In this document: one piece after another, positions 1-5,875 of the stretch
How the letters are laid out: every line of letters begins with the position of its first letter
Position numbering within the stretch: the first letter of the stretch is position 1
Source: Planctomycetota bacterium
GTDB taxonomy: Bacteria; Planctomycetota; Phycisphaerae; UBA1845; Fen-1342
Length of the DNA stretch: 8,979 bases
Reading direction: 5' to 3'
Assembly (NCBI GenBank): GCA_030616465.1
Contig: JAUWXH010000044.1
Coordinates: 1 to 8,979 of the forward strand
Translations under genes and position numbers: made by a program
The notes under the pieces: model-generated
The model's input: only the letters and a program-made list of their open reading frames with translations
Told to the model about the DNA's origin: nothing
The model's database searches: none

Positions 1-2797
1 TGACCTGCGCGCCGATGGCGCGAGACCCCCGGCGCCTTATCGTGGTCGCGCCGAACAACTGCGTGATCGCGCTCACCACTTCCCTTGGCGTCGCGTTCTT
101 CAGCGAGTAGTACCGCCGCTCCGGCTTCTGGGCGGCGACCCGCTGATCCATCTCAGTGGCGAACTCCTTGACCCGCTCAACCGTCTTGGCGTCCGCCTGG
201 ATGATCAGCGAGTTGGTGACCGGCTCGGCTTGGAGGCTCGCGCCGGTGCCGCCGCGCCCGCCATACCGCCCGCGGGGTCCCGTGCTGCCCGGCGGCAACA
301 ACCCCTGCGCAATCGCCGCCACCTGGCTGGCGTCGGCGTGCTCCAGCGGGAGGATCACCAGCGGCTTGCCGGCCGACTCGATGTCCATCGACTTGACCAG
401 CGCCTCGATCTCCTCCAAGGCCGGCTTGATCGCCTGCACGTAGATCGTCTCACCGTCTGCCGCAATGAACACCGGCGAACGCCCCAGCGTCGGGTGCGTG
501 TAGACGCGGTAGAACATCTGCAGCGTGCTGGAGATCATCTGGGCGTTGCCGTTCTCGATTGCGAAGCTCTTGATCTCGGGGGTATTGCTGACGGCGTTGC
601 TGTCCCAGAGTCGGATGGTCTCCTCGACCTTGGTCCACTGCTCGTCCGAGCAGAAGACGATCAGGATCCCGGCTTCATCGAGCGGGATGACCTGCGGGGT
701 CGCGGTCGTTCTGGCAGGCCGCCCGCGCCGGCTCGGCATGCGCGGCCCGGCTCGACCGGTACCATCCAGCAATGGCAAGATGATCTGCGCCACCCGGCTG
801 GGAGCGAGATTCTCCAGCTCGACGACGTGCCGGTTTTCCTGAGCCCCCTCCACGTCGAGCTCGGTGATGATCTTCTCGATGCGAGTCATCTCCCCGCGGT
901 CGGCGATGACGTGCAGGGCGTTGTTGGCGACGCTCAGGAGCACCAGCGTCGGCCGAGCGGTGCGGCCGCGCGCACCGCTCGCGGCCGTGCCGCGGGCGAC
1001 CTGCTCGACGATGGGCTGAATCTGTTCGGCCCGGGCGTACTGAAGCTCGAACGTGCGGAAATTACTCGGCGCCTCCCGGTCGATCTCCTCCACCATCTCC
1101 TTGACGCGTCCGAGGCCCTCCTCGTTCGCGTAGACGATCAGCGAATTGGTGGGTTCGTGGGCAAAGAGGCGCACGGTCTTCTTAGCCCGCTCGTAGATGT
1201 CCTCGACGATGATGTCCTGCGGCGTGGGCTGCTGCGGCTGCCGCTGGGGCGTGCGGCTGGTCGTGCGGCCGCGGCTGCTGGTGCGGCGCTGCGGCTGCGT
1301 GGGCACGCGGACACGCGTCGCCTGCCGGCCCTGCTCCTGCTGGAAAATCTGGTTGAGCAGGTTGGCGATCTCGGTCGCGTTGCCGTGCTGAATCTCGATC
1401 ACCGTCGTCGTGAAATCGCCGATCTCGCCGATCTCGTCGATCTTGGTTTCCTCAAAGAAGCGGTCTATCTTCGCGAAGTCCTCCGGCTCGGCCCGGATGA
1501 TCAGCGTGTTAGTACGGTCGTCAGCGGTAATGCGGATGTCGCCTTCGGCGCCCTCGGTGATAAACCGCCGCTGTTGCCGGTCATACCGCCGGGTCGGCTG
1601 CGCCAGGCCCAACTGGTCGCGCAGGATACGCTCGATGTCACGGGCATTGGTCTTGAACTTGTAGACCCTCGTCCGGCGGATGTCCTGCTTGTCGAGCTTG
1701 ATCCGGCGACGGAGCTCCTCGAACTTGCGCACGTCGCGGGCCAACGCCGTAATCTTCACCTGGTTGGTATCCGGCGGCACGATCGGCAGGTTTGTACCCT
1801 CAAAGAAGCTGCTGAACGCGTCACAGAGGTCTTCCGCCGCCCGTTCCTCCCCCACGTCGATATAGACGATGACGAATTGCATGTCGCGTGGGTTGGCCCG
1901 CTCGAACTCCTCGAGCGACGAATAGACGTATTCGAGCGGCAACTTCGCGTGCACGTCCGCCAGGCGTACGACATACACGTAGTTCTCGGTCTCGAGGAAG
2001 TAGTAACCCTGGTCAGAGAGCAGGACCTGGAACTCGTCGATCGCCTCCTGCTTGGTGAACTTGCGCGAGCTGATGTAGGTCAACTCGCCCGTGGGTAGCT
2101 CGTACGACTCGGTCATTAGCGGCTTGCCGATCCGCCTGGCGATTTGGACGATCACGTCCTCCCACGGCATGCCGTCAAAGACGAACCATTCGGTGCGCTC
2201 GTCTTCGACCTTGGCGGGGCGCCGCGGTTCAACCTCGGCTTCCGGCGGGACCGTCGGCCGCTCAACCTGCGGGCGAGCGGGCCTGCTGGTAACCCGGGTC
2301 GGCTCCTGTTCCTGGCGCGCCGTGGGCGGCCGGATGGAACGCCCACGCGTACTCGGCTGGACAGACCGCCCCAGATCGCGCGGTCCGACAGAGCGGGGCG
2401 CACCTGCCGGCGGTTTGCGCTCGACCCCCGGCCGGGCACCCTGGGTGGAAAGCTGCGCGCGACTCTTCAGGTCCTTGCGGTCGGATGGGCGATCGGGAGG
2501 CTGGTCGCCGGTCGGGCGCCGAGCAGGCTGCGTGGCCGGTTTCGACGAGGCCGGCTTGGTGCTCGCGGCCTGCTCCTGGAGTGCCCAGTATTTGTCCACG
2601 GCGTCGGTGGCGGGCTGCGACTTGGCCTGTGCCGCCGGCTGCGTCGCAGGCTGCGACGTGGGAGCCTTCTGCGGCTTGTCTTGCTCCTTGACTTGGGGAG
2701 TCTTGGCCTGGGCCAGTCCTGCCGCGGGCGTCAACCACGCAAGCACAACCACCGCCAGCCAACCACCAACAGCGCGCTGTCGATTGGGGCGCGACAT
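1..2797 (-). CDS. gspD: Secretin (GspD/PilQ family) with expanded N-domain array, 3' end outside window
   Basis: The frame is open from an ATG at 2797 to the window edge: 932 codons with no stop. Residues 1-29 look like a Sec signal peptide (basic start, hydrophobic core, cleavage near GLA|QA). Residues 30-200 are a Pro/Gln/Arg/Thr-rich linker. Residues 203-280 fit the secretin N0 (STN-like) domain. At least eight N1-like modules follow, at about 283-369, 374-454, 462-574, 580-649, 655-733, 740-806, 811-886 and 893 onward. Most close with a TNSLIV-type strand and an amphipathic helix, for example TNTLII (430), TNSLIV (550) and TNSLII (861). Typical GspD has N0 plus three such modules. The outer-membrane barrel is not reached, so the full protein probably exceeds 1100 residues. 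Its expected role is the outer-membrane exit channel. The start is set by the signal peptide and a good ribosome binding site. The family call is firm; GspD versus PilQ is inferred from the neighbours. Confidence 0.9.
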   Translation of the reverse strand, partial: MSRPNRQRAVGGWLAVVVLAWLTPAAGLAQAKTPQVKEQDKPQKAPTSQPATQPAAQAKSQPATDAVDKYWALQEQAASTKPASSKPATQPARRPTGDQPPDRPSDRKDLKSRAQLSTQGARPGVERKPPAGAPRSVGPRDLGRSVQPSTRGRSIRPPTARQEQEPTRVTSRPARPQVERPTVPPEAEVEPRRPAKVEDERTEWFVFDGMPWEDVIVQIARRIGKPLMTESYELPTGELTYISSRKFTKQEAIDEFQVLLSDQGYYFLETENYVYVVRLADVHAKLPLEYVYSSLEEFERANPRDMQFVIVYIDVGEERAAEDLCDAFSSFFEGTNLPIVPPDTNQVKITALARDVRKFEELRRRIKLDKQDIRRTRVYKFKTNARDIERILRDQLGLAQPTRRYDRQQRRFITEGAEGDIRITADDRTNTLIIRAEPEDFAKIDRFFEETKIDEIGEIGDFTTTVIEIQHGNATEIANLLNQIFQQEQGRQATRVRVPTQPQRRTSSRGRTTSRTPQRQPQQPTPQDIIVEDIYERAKKTVRLFAHEPTNSLIVYANEEGLGRVKEMVEEIDREAPSNFRTFELQYARAEQIQPIVEQVARGTAASGARGRTARPTLVLLSVANNALHVIADRGEMTRIEKIITELDVEGAQENRHVVELENLAPSRVAQIILPLLDGTGRAGPRMPSRRGRPARTTATPQVIPLDEAGILIVFCSDEQWTKVEETIRLWDSNAVSNTPEIKSFAIENGNAQMISSTLQMFYRVYTHPTLGRSPVFIAADGETIYVQAIKPALEEIEALVKSMDIESAGKPLVILPLEHADASQVAAIAQGLLPPGSTGPRGRYGGRGGTGASLQAEPVTNSLIIQADAKTVERVKEFATEMDQRVAAQKPERRYYSLKNATPREVVSAITQLFGATTIRRRGSRAIGAQV

Positions 2798-2802
2798 GTT
2801 TC

Positions 2803-2808
2803 CACCTC
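2803..2808 (-). promoter_or_regulatory. Ribosome binding site of the secretin gene
   Basis: The minus strand reads GAGGTG five bases before the ATG at 2797. This places the start exactly where the signal peptide begins and argues against the ATG at 2891, which lies in another frame. Confidence 0.75.
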
Positions 2809-2981
2809 TCTTCAAACCGTAAAATCGAGCCGATGCCGACGGGTCTGGGCCGATGTCCGTCTCGGCGGTCAACCCTGCCCGACGAATCCATTCACGAGCC
2901 ACTGGCAGTAGCCCTCCGGTTATCCACTCACTCCAGGCGGCGACCCGGCACGACACAGCCGAGGCCACAAACGCGGCCCGG

Positions 2982-3000
2982 AGTATCTACATACCTTATA
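2982..3000 (-). promoter_or_regulatory. Possible promoter -10 region for the secretin gene
   Basis: The minus strand from 3000 reads TATAAGGTATGTAGATACT, a clear AT-rich island in otherwise GC-rich DNA about 190 bases upstream of the secretin start. TATAAG and GATACT both resemble -10 hexamers. No good TTGACA-like -35 lies at the right distance; GTCACC is 17 bases before TATAAG but is a poor match. The position suggests that the secretin gene could be transcribed separately from the upstream operon. This is weak evidence from composition and position only. Confidence 0.25.
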
Positions 3001-3015
3001 CCCGCACGCGCGGGT
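3000..3015. repeat. Small hairpin beside the AT-rich patch
   Basis: Plus-strand ACCCGC at 3000-3005 and GCGGGT at 3010-3015 are perfect inverted repeats around a four-base loop. The arm abuts the AT-rich TATAAG patch, so it could be an operator-like site or chance in GC-rich DNA. It lacks the T-run of an intrinsic terminator. Confidence 0.3.
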
Positions 3016-3113
3016 CAGGTGACAGGCGAAAACCCGCCCCGCCGCCCGACAACCGCACCCGGAACCCCCGCGAGGGGCACGAGTTAGAAACGGCGGGCGG
3101 TTCAACATGCGCT

Positions 3114-4226
3114 TCAACGGTCCAGTCTCTCCGCAGGCGGAGATAGGCTCGGTCGGGCAGCCTGCTTCGGCCCCTCCGGGTGAAGCTCGCGTATGATCTC
3201 CGGGTCGGCTTCCTCGAGCCGCACGCGGTCTCTGAAGCTGGACCCGATCGGATAGAAGTAGTCTTCGGTTTCCTCGTCCGCCCCCCCACGCTTGGGCACC
3301 CGCACCACGATCCCCTTCGGGTGAACCAAGACGAGCGTGCCGTCGTCGATGTCATCGTTGAGATGGTACTCGGCCAACGGCTCCTCCCGGTGGTCCTCGT
3401 CGAGCACGCACGCGATCAGGTCTCCATACAAGGATTCCACGCCGACCACTTTCATGTTCGGCCGCGGCTTCGGCCTGACCTGCTCCGCCTCCTCGTGACG
3501 TACAACTTCGCGTGTCGTCGGCGTCTGGACGGTCCGCACCGGGGGGCGGTACTTCTGGAAGAAGTTCACCTCCGCAATCTCGTCGTACGCCTCCGGCTCG
3601 TACGCGAGGTAGGTCGAGGCCGGTTGATTCGGATCGGGCGCCAGGTGCTTGGTGCCCTTGAGCTTGGGCAGCACCAACGTCGTCGCGTTCACGCTCACCA
3701 CCAGCGTGGCAGGCTTGTTGCTCCCCCTGCCCCGTCCACGTGTTCTGCGTGTGCTGTTCCCTTCTTCGGCGCGCAGGCTGACGTTCGACAGGCGGGCCAG
3801 ATACGGCCATTGGCGCAAGTCGCGCATGAAGCCGACCACCGCCTCCAGCGAGCCCTCGGCATGCACCCGCGATGACACTTCCACCAAGCCGCTCTTCAGT
3901 TTGCGCGGCGTGCCCTGGGTGATCCTGTGCCCTTCAGTCAGTTCGTGACGCTTGAGCAACGTGGCGACCTCACGGAAGAGAGCGACCTTCGCCTTTTCCA
4001 CGTTGTCGGAGAACGTCCGGGCGGTGTAAGTCTCCCAATCCTTGGTGATGTTCTGGTGTTGCTCGACGAAGTCTTCGAGGTTAGCTCTCTTTTTGGCGGC
4101 GGTGTCCAGCGACTTGTTCAAAGACCTAAGCGGCTCGATCACCACCAAGCGGAGCAGCGTGGAACCGCCGGCCAAGGCCACCACGCCGCCCACGACGCCC
4201 GCGAGGATTTTCTCACGTCCGGTCAT
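3114..4226 (-). CDS. gspM: GspM/PilO-like protein with a C-terminal GspC/PilP-like domain
   Basis: The protein has 370 residues. Residues 7-30 form one transmembrane helix after a short basic start. Residues 35-70 are helical and charged, probably coiled coil. Residues 85-190 fit the ferredoxin-like domain of PilO/GspM, broken by a basic loop at 157-171 (RRTRGRGRG). A polar linker (about 191-255) leads to residues 257-335, which resemble the HR domain of GspC or PilP: KVVGVESLYGD, a central YHLNDDIDDGTL, then GIVVRVPKRG and YFYPIG. GspM usually has about 160 residues and lacks this second part. GspM/PilO pairs with GspL/PilN in the inner membrane, while HR/PilP domains bind the secretin N0 domain, so one protein may do both jobs. 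I chose the ATG at 4226, which overlaps the gspL stop as ATGA and follows GGAGG by six bases, over the ATG at 4247. The GspM part is fairly sure; the HR part is a pattern judgement. Confidence 0.72.
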   Translation of the reverse strand: MTGREKILAGVVGGVVALAGGSTLLRLVVIEPLRSLNKSLDTAAKKRANLEDFVEQHQNITKDWETYTARTFSDNVEKAKVALFREVATLLKRHELTEGHRITQGTPRKLKSGLVEVSSRVHAEGSLEAVVGFMRDLRQWPYLARLSNVSLRAEEGNSTRRTRGRGRGSNKPATLVVSVNATTLVLPKLKGTKHLAPDPNQPASTYLAYEPEAYDEIAEVNFFQKYRPPVRTVQTPTTREVVRHEEAEQVRPKPRPNMKVVGVESLYGDLIACVLDEDHREEPLAEYHLNDDIDDGTLVLVHPKGIVVRVPKRGGADEETEDYFYPIGSSFRDRVRLEEADPEIIRELHPEGPKQAARPSLSPPAERLDR

Positions 4227-5860
4227 CGGCGGCCTCCGGCCGTCCACTCGGAAAGCACTCTGCGGCGCCGCTTCTTGCGGTCGCGCTCACGCTGGTCGGT
4301 TCCGCTCACGTGTTTGCGCCACTGGAGCAGTTCGACGCGGACGCGCGCCTCGCCGCGTAAGCCTTCTTCGCGCTTCGGATCCTCGCGATAGCTCTGCTCG
4401 ATGACGACCTGATACTTCTTGCCGTTTTCAATCTGGTTGAGCGTCTCGATGAACGCCGTAAGGATCTCGTAGTCGGCACAGAGCAGATCCAGGCTGATGG
4501 CGCCTTTACGCTCATCGAGCGTAGCCTGCTCGACGAGCATCTTCTTGCCAGGCTCGATCATGTTCTGCGTGAGCGCGAGCAGGTGGTCGAGCCAGACGAG
4601 CAGCTCATTCCCCCGCTCCCAGTCCTTCACGACGTCCACCATGTCGAGGACCTCGAGCTGGGCCTCGGCCTGCTCGGCCAGGCGGCCGTTGCGGTCGATC
4701 TCGTCTTGCAGGGCGGCCAGTTGCCCCTTCTTGTCCCAGACGTGCTTGCCGAAGACCGTCCCCGCCGCGATCAGGACCACCGCCGCCGCGATACCGGCAA
4801 TCCGCAGGTTGCGCTTGAGCGTCTGCCGCGGCGGGATCGGTTTCTTGGGATTGATGAAATCGAGCTCGAGCAGCCCTTCCTCGCCCAGCCCCCACGCCAA
4901 CCCCAACGCCGCCGAGAACGAACGCAGCTTGGCTGCCTCGGAGGCGTCGGCGTCCAGCACGCCGGTGGGGTCGAACAGATCGGTCGGCAGCTCGAAGCGT
5001 TGTCCAACGGACTCGGCCAGTTGCGACTCGAGGCCGCTGCTGCCGCCGATCAGGATGCGGTCCACGGTGGCGTCCACGTCGGTGGCCCGGTAAGCCTGCA
5101 AGGTGCGCGTAATTTCCACGAGCAGCTCGGCGATCGCCGTGCGTTCGCTCTCGTCGGAAAACGCGAAGCCGGCCAGCTCGGCGGCGGAGGCGGCGGTCGA
5201 GTCGGTGATGAGCTCCCCGCTGGTCAGCGGCAGCGTGACATTCGCCGCCCGCGAGAAGGCCAACGCGCCGCCGCAGATGATGTCGATCTCCGTCATCGTC
5301 GGGCCAACATCCACATACAAGACGCGCTGCTCGGCCAGCCCCGGCAACTGACACACGCTGATCCGATTCGCGTACGGGCGCAGCCCGATGCGGGCCGGCG
5401 TCAAACCCGCGGCCTGACAGGTCTCGCGCAGCCGGGCCAGCGTCTCCGCGCGGATGGCGGCCAGAAGCACCTCAGTCGCGCGCCCGTCCTCGTCAGACTG
5501 CAGGATTACATGATCGATCACCGCCTCGTCGAGCGGAAAAGGAAGCTCCTTCAGGGCCTGGAAGCGGACGGCCGCCGCCAACTCGCTCACCGGCGTGGGC
5601 GGCAGCGTCATCCGGTTGAGGACCACCTTGTCGCGCGGCACATCCACGATGACGCGCCGATGGTGCCAGCGGTGTCGCCGCTGCATCTGGGCGATGAACC
5701 CCCCCATCGCCTGCGGGTCGTCCGCGTCCACGGTATTCGGCACGCGGTGGGAATGGGCGTCTTCGAGCTGCATGGGGCCCCCGCCGATGCGTGCGACCAC
5801 CATCCGCAGCGAGCGCTTGTCCCAATCGACGCACAGGATACTTCGCGGCAGCCGAATCAA
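4223..5860 (-). CDS. gspL: GspL, inner-membrane platform protein (PilM-PilN type fusion)
   Basis: The protein has 545 residues. Residues 1-335 have the actin-like fold pattern of PilM and cytoplasmic GspL: a first strand-turn at LCVDWDKRSLRMVVA (9-23), the family signature VRFQALKELPFPLDEAVID (98-116), a second phosphate-loop-like LYVDVGPTMTEID (181-193), and ILIGGSSGLESQLAESV (269-285). A transmembrane helix spans about 352-371. A coiled-coil stretch follows (375-405), then a PilN/GspL ferredoxin-like periplasmic domain (about 440-515). The tail has a strongly basic patch (RERDRKKRRRRV, 524-535). GspL links the GspE ATPase to the inner-membrane platform and partners GspM, encoded next. The start is TTG with AAGGA eight bases upstream. 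The stop of gspK lies six codons upstream in the same frame, so no earlier start is possible. Recognition as GspL is confident. Confidence 0.88.
   Translation of the reverse strand: MIRLPRSILCVDWDKRSLRMVVARIGGGPMQLEDAHSHRVPNTVDADDPQAMGGFIAQMQRRHRWHHRRVIVDVPRDKVVLNRMTLPPTPVSELAAAVRFQALKELPFPLDEAVIDHVILQSDEDGRATEVLLAAIRAETLARLRETCQAAGLTPARIGLRPYANRISVCQLPGLAEQRVLYVDVGPTMTEIDIICGGALAFSRAANVTLPLTSGELITDSTAASAAELAGFAFSDESERTAIAELLVEITRTLQAYRATDVDATVDRILIGGSSGLESQLAESVGQRFELPTDLFDPTGVLDADASEAAKLRSFSAALGLAWGLGEEGLLELDFINPKKPIPPRQTLKRNLRIAGIAAAVVLIAAGTVFGKHVWDKKGQLAALQDEIDRNGRLAEQAEAQLEVLDMVDVVKDWERGNELLVWLDHLLALTQNMIEPGKKMLVEQATLDERKGAISLDLLCADYEILTAFIETLNQIENGKKYQVVIEQSYREDPKREEGLRGEARVRVELLQWRKHVSGTDQRERDRKKRRRRVLSEWTAGGRR
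4233..4237 (-). promoter_or_regulatory. Ribosome binding site choosing the 4226 start
   Basis: The minus strand reads GGAGG, then six bases, then the ATG at 4226. That ATG overlaps the upstream stop as ATGA, the usual sign of translational coupling. The alternative ATG at 4247 lies upstream of this site and would add only seven Arg/Pro-rich residues. Confidence 0.7.
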
Positions 5861-5868
5861 AGCGACAT

Positions 5869-5873
5869 CCTTT
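5869..5873 (-). promoter_or_regulatory. Ribosome binding site supporting the TTG start of gspL
   Basis: The minus strand reads AAGGA eight bases before the TTG at 5860. An ATG at 5868 sits directly against this motif, is out of frame, and stops after three codons (ATG TCG CTT TGA), so TTG is the usable start for the GspL frame. Confidence 0.55.
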
Positions 5874-5875
5874 TC

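Larger units (their letters stand above)
2798..3113. other. 316-base intergenic region before the secretin gene
   Basis: This is the only sizeable gap in the cluster. It lies between the stop of the GspM-like gene and the secretin start. Short open frames on both strands here have Arg/Pro/Ser-rich translations with no recognisable domain, so I call it non-coding. It holds an AT-rich patch at 2982-3000 that could be a promoter, a six-pair hairpin beside it at 3000-3015, a four-pair GC hairpin at 3066-3077, and a TTGACC hexamer on the minus strand at 2868-2873 without a clear -10 partner. No hairpin is followed by a T-run in the direction of transcription, so no intrinsic terminator is evident. 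Confidence 0.6.

Noticed and set aside
230..2098. 622-codon open frame on the plus strand
   Set aside because: It lies wholly antisense to the secretin, whose translation shows clear domains. Its own translation is Arg/Leu/Asp/Val-rich without any recognisable domain, as expected for the shadow of a GC-rich gene.
2642..2658. Inverted repeat in the secretin linker (CGTCGCAG / CTGCGACG)
   Set aside because: It lies in the repetitive Gln-Pro-Ala-Thr coding stretch, and reused codons explain it better than a regulatory site.
2262..2891. 209-codon minus-strand frame overlapping the secretin 5' end
   Set aside because: It is in a different frame from the signal peptide and N0 domain, and its translation has no domain. 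The secretin ATG at 2797 has a proper ribosome binding site.
2091..2911. Two overlapping plus-strand frames over the secretin linker
   Set aside because: They are antisense to the Pro/Gln-rich linker. Their low-complexity Arg/Ser/Gly composition explains the lack of stops.
3066..3077. CCCC-GCGA-GGGG hairpin as a terminator
   Set aside because: The stem has only four pairs and no T-run follows in either direction of reading.
3180..3875. 231-codon plus-strand frame
   Set aside because: It is antisense to the GspM-like gene and has no recognisable domain.
4245..4247. Alternative ATG start of the GspM-like gene
   Set aside because: The ATG at 4226 has GGAGG six bases upstream and overlaps the gspL stop as ATGA. 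The longer form only adds MDGRRPP.
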